From assembly GCA_025506515.1 (NCBI GenBank), contig CM046452.1, forward strand, positions 71,105,080 through 71,169,079: 64,000 nucleotides of DNA, written 5' to 3'. This stretch comes from Flaveria trinervia (lineage: Eukaryota > Streptophyta > Magnoliopsida > Asterales > Asteraceae). Below the pieces are notes generated by a model. It saw nothing but the letters and a program-made list of their open reading frames with translations. It did not search any database and was not told the DNA's origin. The translations under genes were made by a program, and so were the position numbers. Below are positions 23,627 through 35,267 of this stretch, in pieces (the stretch's first letter is position 1; each line of letters begins with the position of its first letter).

Positions 23627-23932
23627 TTGTTTAACATGAACTTCCTTCTTGAATTCATTAGGAACAAATCTTTTTCCTACAGCAGAAGTCTTAGAATCTG
23701 AACTTGATTTCAGATCAGAGTGAGATTTGTTTCATAGTATTCACCTTGTTGGTTTGAAGAGAATTCATATTTAACAAACCGACTGACACAAATTTTATTG
23801 GTTTAAGTCTTGTTGCCTAATTTGTTGCTTTGATTAACTTTTCTGAACTTTTGTTTTATTCAGGTTTGTTTTTGATGATTTCTTTCTTCTTCTTTGATTC
23901 TTTGACTTAGAAGAACTTGGTTTACTTCCAGA

Positions 23933-24663
23933 TTAAACATCATCAGAAGAAGATTTATTTTCAGATTGAACTTGTTTTAGATTAATAGTGTTTGAATCTT
24001 CTGATGTTCCTACCTGTTGTTTATCTTTATCTTTGATTTGAACTTTCACTTCTTCTAATACAGAATGAATTTGATCAGAAGTGTTTTGTTTGTTGTTTGG
24101 TTCATAAGATTTTATCTTGATTGGATGACCATTTTTAATCTTTTCTTGATCATTTTCAACAAAAACTTTTACATTTTCCTTTTCTTCTTCTGAATTCTTT
24201 TTTTTGACTTGAAAATCTTTAAGTTTAGCTTTATTCTCAAGAGAATGGTCATGTGTATTAAAGTTCTCTGGTAAAGTGTTTGTAATAGATTCAGGCATAG
24301 GTTCATGAGTGAAACCTAACCCTGCTTTCTGTTTATCTTTTCTCTCACTTACCAGTTTTTCTACAATCATTTTGAACTTTTTACTTTAGCAAGATCCATT
24401 TGAGTAGCAGCATGTGCTATCTTCTCCTGTTCAAGATTTTTGGTCATCTCTTCCAATTGTTTAGAGACAATTCCTAATTCTTTTAGAGTTTTGTTCCATG
24501 AAGTTTGAAGAGAAATAATCTTTTGATCTGCTATTTTATGATCAGATTTTAGTTTGTTATGCATTGACTCTTCTTGTTTTAATTTCTCACATATTTTATA
24601 TGAGTAGTTTCTATAGTATTCAACATGTTCATAGCATGATTTTGTGCAAAGTTTTTCTCTCAC
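23933..24663 (-). pseudogene. Coiled-coil and linker region of copia gag
   Basis: 24663-24367 (98 codons) is helical with regular heptads (for example LGIVSKQLEEMTKNLEQEKI). The overlapping piece 24370-23933 is a Lys/Glu/Ser-rich linker. Both read in frame order between the gag zinc knuckle and the extra knuckle block. A long coiled-coil C-terminal extension of Gag is common in SIRE-type elements. A role in particle assembly is inferred. Confidence 0.65.
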
Positions 24664-24803
24664 TTCAGATGGGATTTCAGGAAATTTTGGAGATAAGATT
24701 TTAGATTTTGAAGATGAAGTGTCAACCTTAGGTTGATCAGACTATGCCATTAGAGCTATTTCATTTGTATCCTCCTTAGGATCAGATTTGTCATTCCAAT
24801 CAT

Positions 24804-26372
24804 CTAATCATCTTCTTCATTCTCACTTTTCACCTTCGGATCATTATTTTCTGACCAATCTTCTTCCTGGATTTCTGCAATAAGAGATAAGCTTGATGTT
24901 AAATCATTAGTATACCGTTCAGCATATGCACTCCAATCATAACCATCTTTAATGCTGACTACTAAAGATTTCTTGGTTTCATCAGATGATTTTGTTTCAT
25001 CTTTAAGCTCAAGCATAGGAAGACTTTGATAAGGCTTTTGAAAAGTCTTCTGAGCTGGTTGAAACCTTTGATTGCTAGAACTTGATTGAGCATTTCCTCC
25101 ATTATTCCTTGGAGCTTTGCATTTTCTTGAGAAATGTCCATCACTGTTACAGTTAAAACACCTTGATTTTGACTTATCAAATCCAACAGTCTTGTTAGCA
25201 CTTGGCTGGTACTTCCCGTTAACATATGAGTGTTTTTGTGTCCTGTAAGCAATCATCACCATCTGCCAGTTTAAGTCCATCTCTTTAACATCTTCAGGAT
25301 CCATTTCAAACAAATCCTGCAAAACAAGGTCTAATTGAGTTAAATGGCTACCTTGATATGCTTGAAAACTAGCCATAAATGCAGTGAATGCAGTTTTAGA
25401 CTCTTCATCCTCTAATAGGATGTTATCACATCTTTAACTTTGCTAGATTTAACAGAGTTAGATGAAGAATTCTCTGTTTGAACATTAGATGTTTGAGACT
25501 GAGATTTAGGAGGAGATTGAGAATGAGACTGTGTTGTATAAGCAGGAGCACTAGTAAATGATGAATCAGTGAAAAATCATGCTCCAACAAATAAATTGCC
25601 CACTTCTTCTATAATTTTCTCACTTTTTTCATGAATGCATTTTCAATAGTATTTGCAGGAGAAGCAACAAACTGATACTGAGACATTGATGCTGCTCTAT
25701 CATTATTCCTTGAGCTTTCATCAATCTCTACTGACTCTATCTTGGCAATGAGTAGATCTAGATCCATAGGGAACTTCTCAGTATGCTTTAGTAAGGTTAC
25801 TATTTGTTTCCATGATGAGGGTAAAGCATTGAGTAGTCTAAGATTTAGATCTTCAAGATCAGGCTTAATACCAGCTGTTGACATCTAGTTGTAAGTTGAA
25901 CAAATCTGTTTATCATCTGATTTATGGTTTCTCCAGACAAATGTTGAAACAATTCTAATTGCCTTTTCAACTTTTATTTCTTGAGATTTTTAATCTCCTT
26001 GCCTCCTTCACAAATGGTCTATAAGGCTGTATACATGGTGTATCTAGTTTGATATACATCAAGCCTTGCAAGAACTTCCAGAGGTAGTCCTTTACACATC
26101 AAGGAATATGCTTTGATATCATTCTTTACTCTTCTCAAATCATCTCCTTGAAGACCATCTTCAGGATAGGGTTCTTGAGAATCTTTAGTATAAACAAACC
26201 CTCTGTCAGGCCCATTAGTGATTATAGAAATGTATGGTCCTTTCTCTATAGATTTCCAAAGATCAGTGTCAATGGAATTTTAATGATGTTTTAATCTAAT
26301 AGACCAAATTTAAAATCAGCTCTATTTTTAAGTTTTGGAACTCTATTTTCAAAATCTTCTGATTTCACCATT
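24804..26372 (-). pseudogene. Gag of the copia element
   Basis: The likely start is the ATG at 26372, opening MVKSEDFENRVPKLKNRADF, followed by early stops near 26285. The UBN2-type capsid core is visible in 25884-25609 (LRLLNALPSSWKQIVTLLKH). The C-terminal piece 25376-24804 (190 codons) contains the zinc knuckle CFNCNSDGHFSRKC at residues 73-86. Gag packages the element RNA. At least three frame breaks are visible (about 26285, 25885-25970 and 25380-25600). Confidence 0.88.
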
Positions 26373-26399
26373 CTTATATTTTTGTTGTTTTCTTAGATT

Positions 26400-27190
26400 T
26401 TGAATTAATTTTTTTTAAATAAATTTCTTAAAAAAGTTTTCCAAGTATCAAGGGTGATATGCCTGAATAGTGATCAAACATCCAAACAGTTAATGCGCCA
26501 AGGTTGAGAGAAGTCTAAGGGACTGCCTTAGAAAAATTTTCCAAACCGCCTATGTTGATGCGTCTGAACAATTAATGAAACGCCTGAACAGTTGTAATGC
26601 GCCTACACAGTTGTAATGCGCCTCAACAGTTGTCAAACGTCTAAACAGTTCTAATACGCCTCAACAGAGATGATATGTTTGAACTTGTACTCTTCAACAG
26701 TAGTGAAACGTCTGAACTGAAAACGTCCAAACAGTGTTAATGCGACTAGACAGTAGTCAAACGCCTAACACTTACACAATTTTTTCTACAAACTTCAACC
26801 CTAATGCGCCACATTCATCATGTTCATATGAATGTAACTAACTCAAATCTTCTAAAATTCTTCAAAAGTTGATGAATTGGATTTAAACTTTCCAATTACA
26901 CATGTTTTATACAGATAATCATTCTTCTAACATTAATTTCTTTCAATATCAACAACAAATCAATCAATTTTGTGATTTTCAGTTCGAAAAATAGTAAGCT
27001 TTTCGAACACAAATTCAACAAATTATCTCGAATTTGATGAATTTAACTGCTAATTGTGGTCTAAAACATGTTGCTAATGATGAAACACATCTGAAATCCA
27101 CAAAATTTCAATTGAATTGTCTATCAAACACAGATTCAGTGAATTTTTGAGTTTGTCTGTTCGACAGAACTCAAAAATCACTCTACCAAC
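26400..27190 (-). other. Copia leader between primer site and gag, with motif array
   Basis: Untranslated leader of about 0.8 kb. The half nearest gag (26461-26775) is an array of about ten GCGCCTNAACAGT units read on the plus strand, i.e. antisense to the element. Confidence 0.7.
26461..26775 (+). repeat. GCGCCTNAACAGT motif array in the copia leader
   Basis: Units such as ATGCGCCTCAACAGTTGT, ATGCGCCTACACAGTTGT and ACGTCTAAACAGTTCT repeat at about 18-30 bp. The consensus matches the minisatellite of the gypsy LTRs although the host elements are from different superfamilies. Confidence 0.8.
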
Positions 27191-27191
27191 A

Positions 27192-27205
27192 ACTCTGATA
27201 CCAAT
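27192..27205 (-). other. Primer-binding site of the copia element
   Basis: On the minus strand ATTGGTATCAGAGT directly follows the 5' LTR end, complementary in type to initiator tRNA-Met. Confidence 0.92.
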
Positions 27206-27497
27206 TGATAGGATCAAATGTATCAATCTGTGATGATCTATGAACACAATTCAAAGAAACACAAACAAAGTAATCAAATCAAGCAAGATATCAACAAAAT
27301 TCACAGTTTCATTAATATCAAGCAAAGACAATTACAAAGTAAGTAAGCAGTTTTCGTCTCTCCTACTAACTGCAACAATCTAAGCTATTTATAATGAAAC
27401 AAAAGGAACTAACAAAATTACAAAACTAGTCCATATATATTACAAATAGTAAAAAGACACATAAAGACAACAAGTTAATCTTTCTAGAGAACTAACA
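27206..27497 (-). repeat. 5' LTR of the copia element (292 bp)
   Basis: Pairs with 12881-13172. The TATA box (TATAAATAG on minus) is at about 27386-27394. CATAC target copies flank the element. Confidence 0.95.
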
Positions 27498-27502
27498 CAT
27501 AC

Positions 27503-27673
27503 GACATGCACAATCACACGACATGAAACATCACACGAATCATGCTCATCACAACATATAACCATACGACATCACACATCATCATGCGTCACATCATCCT
27601 TATGTTCCTCTTTTAATCTACAACCCTGAAGGTCCAAGCCTACATCCGCGCTTTCCCGAAAGTCAAACAATAC
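27503..27673 (-). repeat. Gypsy LTR, middle segment (split LTR part 2 of 3)
   Basis: A 171-bp island of the minus-strand LTR lies between the copia insertion on one side and the plus-strand gypsy insertion on the other. CATAC duplication copies (27498-27502) and TATGG (27674-27678) mark its limits. Confidence 0.85.
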
Positions 27674-28434
27674 TATGGGTAACACCCCGAATTTCTATTT
27701 AAACGAAAGAAAAAGAAAAGTAAATAGAAAGAATAGAAATTGTGCACAAGTAGAAGGGGATAAAGTGCATAAAGTACAAACCTTATTATTTTAGGGATTT
27801 AAGGGGAGCATGGTTGCCCATGTCAAAGCAGAAAGCTGCTTTGCTCTCGGAAAAAGAAGAAGAAGAGAGAGAGAGAGCCCGGTTCTAGAGAGAGAAAGAG
27901 GAAGAAGAAGTTGTAAAAGGTAAGTCTTCTCTTATTTGAGCTCGGTTTCAGCTGGGTTTCGAGTTCTTGACCGAAGTTCTGGTTTTTTAGTGTTTGTTTT
28001 CGGGATTCAAGAACTGAATCAAAGGTGGGTCTCGAACTTGAAGTGTGTTGTTCAAAGGCTGCTCAAGGTGAGTTTCTAGAACCCCTCTTTTACTGATTTT
28101 CAACTGATTTAGGGCTATTATGCATAGTAAGTAAACATTTTGAAAGAAACCGTGGGTTTACAGCCTTATGTTCAAAATGATGTAAGTATGTATGTATGTT
28201 ATAGTGATGATTATGGGTTAGTGATGGATGTTTAGCATGCTTAGATAGGTTCAAAATGATGTATGTATGTATGTATGTATGTATGTTATAGTGATGATTA
28301 TGGGTTATTGATGATTTTAGCATGCTTAGATGGCCTTAGTATGTTAGATATGTGCTTGGGTATCATTAGAATGGCAATCGGATGATGTTGGTAGCATAGA
28401 AAATATTTCAGAATGTTTTGATGAACATGAACAG

Positions 28435-28790
28435 TGGTCCATGCGCCCAGAGGTGGCTCATGCGCCCAAACAGTTGTCCATGCGCCCAGCATGAGTGGCC
28501 AGATGCCTAAGTGTTGGCCATGTGCCCAAGGGTGGGTCATGCGCCTAAACAGTGGCCCATGCGCCCAACATGTTGGCCATGCATCCAAGTGTTGGCCATG
28601 CGCCCAAGGGTTGGCCATGCACCTAAACAATGGCCATGCGTCTAAATAGTGCCATGCGTCCAAAGTGAATGAAACGGCCAAGTGTTCATGCGCCTAAACA
28701 GGTGCCATGCGCCTGCATTGTGGTAATGCACCTGAACAGGGCAGAAGCGCCCAAATAGTGCCCATGCGCCCAGACTATTTTACACTTAAA
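28435..28790 (+). repeat. GCGCCTAAACAGT minisatellite, 5' LTR
   Basis: Around sixteen degenerate units with the ATGCGCCYAAAC core. Open frames in both directions through it are artefacts. Confidence 0.88.
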
Positions 28791-29109
28791 ATTTTTATGC
28801 CTGGTTATGATGTGATGCTATGTTTGATGTGTGTTATGCATGTATGATGTTGCTTGTATGGTGATGGTGTATGTTTATGATTATGTATATGTTCCTTATT
28901 ATGCATGTATGTCTTCCCTTGGCTTTACGTGTGATGTTAATGAATAAATGAAGTATTATGTAACGTAAAGTGAAAGATTAAGGAAAGAGGAACATGAAGT
29001 AAGAATGCATGCATTAATGAGTAATGAAAGTAGAGATAGTCTTGTAAGCATGGCATGTACATTAGGGTCTTTCTTTGTGATTGACCATTTGCATAGAACT
29101 ATTGCTGCA

Positions 29110-29640
29110 TACCTTAGGTACTGTGACCACGAGGTGCGATGCACCGTTATAGAAGGTCTATGATAGGCCTAGCTCTAGAACCACAAACAGAAAGGTATTG
29201 CATATGGCAATGGTAAACCTACATTCATACCTTAGGTACTGTGACCACGAGGTGCAATGCACCATTATAGAAGGTCTATGACAGGCCTAGGTCCAGAATC
29301 ACGAACAGAAAGGTATTGCATAGTAAACCTACATTCATACCTTAGGTACTGTGACCACGAGGTGTGATGCACCGTTATAGAAGGTCTATGACAGGCCTAG
29401 GTCCAGATTCACGAACAGAAAGTATTGCATAGTAAACCTACATGCGTACCTTAGGTATGGTGACCACGAGGTGCGATGCACCGTTATAGAAGGTCTATGA
29501 TAGGCCTAGGTCCAGAACCACGAACAGAAAGGTATTGCATAGTAGAACTAAATCTTACCCTAGGTACTGTGACCACGAGGTGCGATGCATCGTTATAGAT
29601 GGTCTATGATAGGCCCAGGTCCAGTACCATGAACAGAAAG
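29110..29640 (+). repeat. Five tandem ~110-bp units, 5' LTR
   Basis: Units begin with GACCACGAGGTGCGATGCAC and contain a GGTCTATGA(T/C)AGGCCTAG core. The period is 109-118 bp. Confidence 0.93.
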
Positions 29641-30305
29641 GAAGAGTTTATGGTTGTCAGAAAGGAAAGTAAAGCATGAAAGATTAAGAAGATAATGATG
29701 TAAAGAACGAACGTATGAATGAACATTAATGAATTATCGTATTAATGTACAGAATAGGATCCTTGTCTTGCGACCTCAGTAATCGTGGCTGAGTGACACA
29801 AAGAGGGTAAAGTATGACCGGATCTAGAAAGAGAAGTGAATGATATTGTAATACGTTGAATGAACGAAGTTAACGAACATAATGATGAAGATAATAATGA
29901 TATTATTTGTATGTACGTATGATGCATGATCACGAACGATTGAAAAGTATAGTATGATTTGAAAGTAAAGAACGGGTTTAACAAAGAAAAGTATGTTTTA
30001 TTATAAAACTAGAACTCACTTAGCGTCGCTGACTTTTGTATGCATGATAGTTGGCAGGTATATGTTGATGCTGAGGAGTTGCAGGCATGGATGCATAAGC
30101 TACTGGGAGCATTTTGAGGCTGGCATCCTTATTTTGACATGTCTTGTATTTTGAGATGAGAACAAATGTTGTAAATAAATGAAATGACATGTTTTTAGTT
30201 ATTAATTAAAATTTTAAATTCCGCTGCAAAATAAATGTACGTTTTATAATGTTTTTGTGTGATGAATGACCAACTGTGAGGTGCTCGGGAAAGGGGCCTT
30301 ACTAG

Positions 30306-30319
30306 TTGGTATTAGAACA
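30306..30319 (+). other. Primer-binding site of the plus-strand gypsy element
   Basis: TTGGTATTAGAACA lies two bases after the 5' LTR, the same spacing as in the minus-strand relative. It differs from the tRNA-Met consensus TTGGTATCAGAGCA at two positions, which are probably decay mutations. Confidence 0.9.
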
Positions 30320-30678
30320 AAAGTTTAAGTGAATTGGGTAAATATTTTGAAAAACCTAATCTTAAACTGAGAGTGGGACTAAAAGGAAAAGGGATGCCAG
30401 TCCTAGTAGCTACGTGCCTGCAGGTAAAGGTTTTATGTAAACGTTTATAGTAAGTTAATGTTAACCGGCATTATGTGCGCATGTTATGTGGCTTGTGTGC
30501 TATTGTGTAGATTTAGATACTGATTAAGTCAGGATAGGAGATGCTTGGGTTATGAAGAGTAAAGTAAGTGGCTAATTATAACTAGCCACTGTAATTTGGG
30601 ACTTACTATACTTGACATAAACTGAGTTATTACCTTGAATGACCACGTTAGTGTTTTAAACTTATAGTGTGTTAGAAG

Positions 30679-31975
30679 ATGGCTGGTGGTAGATCTTCGA
30701 AAGCTTCAAGAGGTGGAGGTGGTGGTGGACGTGGTGCTGAACCACGGGTCACAAGAGGAAAGTCTAGGGCTGAAAGAGTAGCCCATGAGGAACCTAAGAC
30801 CCCTCATCAGGTGGTGATGAGAATGCTAATCAGAGGGCCTCGATGAGAGAGGCAGTCAGGGAGAAAGTGCATCCGGTCATGCAGACGATTCTACTGTCTG
30901 TGGTGACTGAAGTTATAACGGCTGTTAAAGATGGGGAGAGACAGGAAAGGGGTAGATCTTCGGGCGAAAGGAGACGACCCGAGACTGAAACGGTTTTCTT
31001 CGAAGACGAAGAGGAAGAGCCTGCGCCGGAGGTGGCATGAGGCTCTAACTATGGAGCGTTTCAACGATGCAAGCCCCCAACTTTTGATGGAAGCGCACCT
31101 GCTGCTACTGCTCACCGATGGGTGAGAGAGATGGAAGCTGTATTGCATATCAGCGAGTGCCGGAACGATCAGAAAGTAAAGTTTGTTGCCTATTCTTTTG
31201 TGGACACAGCCTTGTGTTGGTAGGACAATATTGTCTAGGTTGAGGGAAGCAGGGCTATCGGAAGGATGAGATGGCCGGAGTTGAAAAGGCTGGTGATTGA
31301 GGAGTTCCGTCCTCATCATGAGATGGATAAAGTTGAGAGGGAGTTCCTGCAGCTGGAGGCGGGCACGATGACACATCAGCAATATACCGCTAAATTCAAC
31401 GAGATGGCATGTCTGGTACCGGATCAGGTGACACCTCTTTCATAAAAGATCAAGAGGTACATTCAGGGCTTGCCGGCAGACATCCGTAGGCACATGATCG
31501 CTGCCCGACCGAGCACGTTTAGGTCGGCGGTTGATTTGGCGGGGAAATTGTATGATGAAAGATCTGTGATGGTGACTGAAAGTACCAAGAAAGGAAAGGG
31601 TGATCAAGAATGGAACGGGAAGCGATTGGAACGTGGCGGAGCCGCTCCAAGTGGCAAAGGTGCACGAGTGGATGATCAGTGTGTGGTCATAACTGGTGTG
31701 GGGTCGAAAAGGTGTGACAAGTGTGGACACAGGCACCCCGGGGAATGTAGATTGGGGGCAATGTCTGTTTCCGTTGTGGGAGGACCGGACATGTGGCGAA
31801 GAACTGCGGTATGGGGAGGTGTTATTCCTATAGTGAGGAAGGTCACATGAGCAGGGATTGCAAGAAGCCGAGGGCGGAAGGTTCGGGAACAAAAAAGATC
31901 AGAGGAAGCTCCGGTACGAGGAAGGAGAACAGAGGGTGAGGGCTAGAGCCTACGCTATGACCGGGAGGAGGCTAG
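30679..31975 (+). pseudogene. Gag of the plus-strand gypsy element, broken
   Basis: It opens MAGGRSSKASRGGGGGGRGA, a basic Gly-rich start typical of this group, and shifts frame near 30810. It continues through a piece at 30843-31040 and the capsid core near 31070-31450 (PPTFDGSAPAATAHRW, VIEEFRPHHEMDKVE), with stops near 31038, 31222 and 31443. 31470-31850 reads QGLPADIRRHMIAARPS and then zinc-knuckle motifs spread over two frames (CDKCGHRHPGEC, then CFRCGRTGHVAKNC, then a third that has lost its second Cys). Gag packages element RNA. The Tekay-like assignment rests on this knuckle set. Confidence 0.87.
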
Positions 31976-32039
31976 GTCAGACTCCGAGGTAACGTCAGAT
32001 ACATTCTTACAAGTTTAGATTTATGCATCTATGCTTTAA

Positions 32040-32790
32040 TTGTGACGCTAGTAGTAGTTTTGTTGCCGCTATTTTCTATGATGTTACACGTTAGGGGTAG
32101 GAAGATCGATGAGCCCTTCGATGTAAGAATTGCTATTAGTAAGTCTACCAGGTTACCTAATGCCCTAGAGGATTGCACGATAGAATTGAGAGAGAGCGCT
32201 TGTTCCTGCTAGGCTGTTCAAGACAGACATATGTAGGTAGACATGCATCTCCGGGTGAGTTGATCAGTAGTCTATGACTCAAACCCCAAGTGTTGCAAGA
32301 AGATGGATAGCTCAACCGTGCACAACCAGAGTTCGGTGACGACCTACGACAATGATGTATGAGGAAGGCTTCAACCAGGAAAGCAGATTGCTTGGTTTGA
32401 AGTCGAGTAAAGCTAGTACTAAAGTGTAGAGGGTCATTCCTAGTTGTTGCTCAGGTAGGAGAAGTGACACATTGACTGGAGCTACCCGATGAGTTAAGTG
32501 GAATTCATCTTATGATCCATGCATCTCGTCTAAGAAAGAGCTCAACCGATGAGGATATGATCATGCTACTAGAGAATACTAAGATGGATAGAGTATCCAA
32601 CCACGAGGAGCAACTGGTGACCATTACTAATAAGTAGATGAGAATAGGCTAAGGAGGATGATGGTTTCACTTGTACGGGTGCAGTGAAGACTAAAGAGAT
32701 CTAAGTTTAAATGCAAGATCAAAGAAGAAGTGAGACAGTGTTACCCGTAACCGTTCGAGAAGCGACAGGTTTCAGGGACGAAACCTCTTT
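32040..32790 (+). pseudogene. Pol remnants: protease scrap joined to integrase C-terminal end
   Basis: About 32040-32170 matches, with frame changes, the protease region of the minus-strand element (38072-38235). About 32460-32660 encodes LELPDELSGIH...MIHASRLRKS and a following acidic tail, the block at the end of gypsy integrases just before the polypurine tract. Everything between is missing, so a deletion of several kilobases removed reverse transcriptase, RNase H and the integrase core. Multiple stops are present in what remains. Confidence 0.75.
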
Positions 32791-32804
32791 AAGGGGGGTA
32801 GACT
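32791..32804 (+). other. Polypurine tract of the plus-strand gypsy element
   Basis: AAGGGGGGTAGACT lies immediately upstream of the 3' LTR start, after the conserved GGGACGAAACC block. Confidence 0.92.
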
Positions 32805-32981
32805 TGTAACACCCTGAATTTCTATTCAAACGAAAGGAAAAGAAAAGTAAATAGAAAGAATAGAAATTATACACAAGTAGAAGGGGATAAAGTGTACAAA
32901 GTACAAACCTTATTATTTTACGGATTTAAGAAGGGCATGGTCGCCCATGTCAAAGCAGAAAGCTGCTTTGCTCTCGGAGGA

Positions 32982-33017
<36 letters not shown>

Positions 33018-33479
33018 GGTTCTAGAGAGAAAGAGGAAGAAGAAGCTGTAGAAGGTAAGTCTTCTCTTATTTGAGCTTGGTTTCAGTTGGGTTTCGAGTT
33101 CTTGACTGAAGTTCTGGTTGTTTAGTCTTTGTTTTCGGGATTCAAGAGCTGAATCGAAGGTGGGTCTCGAACCTGAAGTGTGTTGCTCAAAGGCTGCTCA
33201 AGGTGAATTTCTAGAACCCCTCTTTTACTGATTTTCAACTAATTTGGGGCTATTATGCATACTAAGTAAACATTTTGAAAGAAACCGTGGGTTTACAGCC
33301 TTATATTCAAAATGATGTATGTATTTATGTATGCTATAGTGATGATTATGGGTTAGTGATGATATTTAGCATGCTTAGATGGCCTTAGTATGTTAGATCT
33401 GTGCTTGGGTATCATTAGAATGGCAATCAGGTGATGTTGGTAGCATAGAAAATGTTTCAGAATGTTTTGATGAACATGA

Positions 33480-33900
33480 ACAATAGTCCATGTGCCCAGA
33501 GGTGGCTCATACGCCCAAACAGTTGTCCATGCGCCTAGCATGAGTGGCCAGACGCCTAAGTGTTGGCCATGCGCGCAAGGGTGGGTCATGCGCCTAAACA
33601 GTGGCCCATGCGCCCAACATGTTGGCCATACGTCCAAGTGTTGGCCATGCGCCCAAGGGTTGGACATGCGCCTAAATAGTGGCCCATGCGCCCAAGTGTT
33701 GGCCATGCGCCTAAATAGTTCCATACGGCCAAAGTGAATGAAACGGCCAAGTGTTGATGCGCCTAAACAGGTGCCATGCGCCTGCATAGTGGTAATGCGC
33801 CTGAACAGAGCAGAAGCGCCCAAATAGTGCCCATGCGCCCAGACTGTTTTACACTTATAATTTTATGCCCATGCGCCTGGAAGGTCCCATGCGCCCAATT
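33480..33900 (+). repeat. GCGCCTAAACAGT minisatellite, 3' LTR
   Basis: Same array as in the 5' LTR with small differences in unit number. It is slightly longer because the 5' copy lost about 83 bp at its end. Confidence 0.88.
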
Positions 33901-34262
33901 TAAACTTAAGGTTTTCTAAGGGGTTTTTAAGGGGGTAAATAGGGAGATAGGCCTGGTTATGATGTGATGGCTTATGTTTGATGTGTGTATGCATGTATGA
34001 TGTTGCTTGTATGGTAATGGCGTATGTTTATGATTATGTATATGTTCCTTATTATGCATGTATGTCTTCCCTTGGCTTTATGTGTGATGTTAATGAATAA
34101 ATGAAGTATTATGTAATGTAAAGTGAAAGATTAAGGAAAGAGGAACATGAAGTAAGAATGCATGCATTAATGAGTAATGAAAGTAGAGATAGTCTTGTAA
34201 GCATGGCATGTACATCGGGGTCTTTCTTTGTGATTGACCATTTGCATAGAACTATTGCTGCA

Positions 34263-34795
34263 TACCTTAGGTACTGTGACGACGAGGTGCGATGCACCGC
34301 TATAAAAGGTCTATGATAGGCCTAGGTCCAGAACCACGAACAGAAAGATATTGCATATGGCAATGGTAAACCTACATTCATACCTTAGGTACTATGACCA
34401 CGAGGTGCGATGCACCGTTATAGAAGGTCTATGACAGGCCTAGATCCAGAACCAAGAACAGAAAGGTATTGCATAGTAAACCTACATTCATACCTTAGGT
34501 ACTGTGACCATGAGGTGCGATGCACCGTTATAGAAGGTCTATGACAGGCCTAGGTCCGGTACCACGAACAGAAAGTATTGCATAGTAAACCTACATTCAT
34601 ACCTTAGGTACGGTGACCACGAGGTGCGACGCACCGTTATAGAAGGTCTATGATAGGCCTAGGTCCAGAACCACGAACAGAAAGGTATTGCATAGTAGAA
34701 CTAAATCTTACCCTAGGTACTGTGACCACGAGGTGCGATGCATCGTTATAGATGGTCTATGATAGGCCTAGGTCCAGTACCATGAACAGAAGGAA
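34263..34795 (+). repeat. Five tandem ~110-bp units, 3' LTR
   Basis: Same units as the 5' LTR array and the solo LTR array, period 108-118 bp. Confidence 0.92.
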
Positions 34796-35267
34796 AGAGT
34801 TTATGGTTGTCAGAAAGGAAAGTAAAGCATGAAAGATTAAAGAAGATAATGATGTAAAGAACGAACGTATGAATGAAGGTTAATAAATTATCGTATTAAT
34901 GTACAGAATAGGATCCTTGTCATGCGACCTCAGTAATCGTGGCCGAGTGCCACAAAGAGGGTAAAGTCTGACCGGATCTAGAAAGGGAAGTGAATGATAA
35001 TGTAATACGTTGAATGAACAAAGTTAATGAACGTAATGATGAAGATAATAATTATAAGCTACTGGGAGCATTTTGAGGCTGGCATCCGTATTTTGACATG
35101 TCTTGTATTTTGAGATGAAAACAGATGTTGTAAATGAATGAAATGACATGTTTTTAGTTATTAATAAAAGTTTTAAATTCCGCTGCAAAATAAATGTACG
35201 TTTTATAATGTTTTTGTGCGATGAATGACCAACTGTGAGGTGCCCAGGAAAGGGGCCTTACATATGG

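Larger units (their letters stand above)
12881..27497 (-). mobile_element. Ty1/copia element with env-like frame, 14.6 kb, nested in a gypsy LTR
   Basis: Terminal 292-bp LTRs (12881-13172 and 27206-27497) differ at about eight positions by eye. They start TGT(T)AGTTCTCT and end GATCCTATCA on the minus strand. The 5-bp target duplication CATAC is at 12876-12880 and 27498-27502. Order on the minus strand: LTR, tRNA-Met primer site, leader with motif array, gag, extra zinc-knuckle block, protease, integrase, reverse transcriptase, RNase H, long noncoding stretch, env-like frame, polypurine tract, LTR. The layout fits the SIRE/Maximus group, although the LTRs are shorter than is usual there. Nearly every coding block has stops or frameshifts, so it is not autonomous. 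Few LTR differences imply a fairly recent insertion. Confidence 0.95.
27679..30303 (+). repeat. 5' LTR of the plus-strand gypsy element
   Basis: It starts (T)GTAACACCC and ends GGGGCCTTACT two bases before the primer site. It holds the GA-rich leader with AGGTAAGT near 27918, the GCGCCTAAACAGT array (28435-28790) and five ~110-bp units (anchors near 29125, 29243, 29353, 29462, 29571). About 83 bp present in the 3' LTR (33869-33952) are missing near 28800, with GC(C) at the joint. Confidence 0.94.
27679..35262 (+). mobile_element. Plus-strand gypsy element lacking most of pol, nested in the split LTR
   Basis: Two LTRs (27679-30303 and 32805-35262) enclose 2.5 kb of internal sequence with a primer site, broken gag, scraps of protease, the C-terminal end of integrase and a polypurine tract. 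Reverse transcriptase, RNase H and the integrase core are absent. The target duplication TATGG is at 27674-27678 and 35263-35267. The first T of the 5' LTR has been lost. The gag pattern (zinc knuckles) and integrase end resemble Tekay-type chromoviruses. The element is non-autonomous now; either it moved in this form using proteins from a relative, or pol was lost after insertion. Confidence 0.95.
32805..35262 (+). repeat. 3' LTR of the plus-strand gypsy element
   Basis: It starts TGTAACACCC and ends GGGGCCTTACA, followed by TATGG. It carries a GA microsatellite (32985-33015), AGGTAAGT near 33053, the GCGCCTAAACAGT array (33480-33900) and five ~110-bp units (anchors near 34278, 34396, 34506, 34615, 34723). 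About 195 bp found in the 5' LTR (about 29899-30094) are missing at 35053. Confidence 0.94.

Noticed and set aside
30891..31382. Minus-strand open frames over 30891-31892
   Set aside because: Antisense shadows of the broken gypsy gag on the plus strand.
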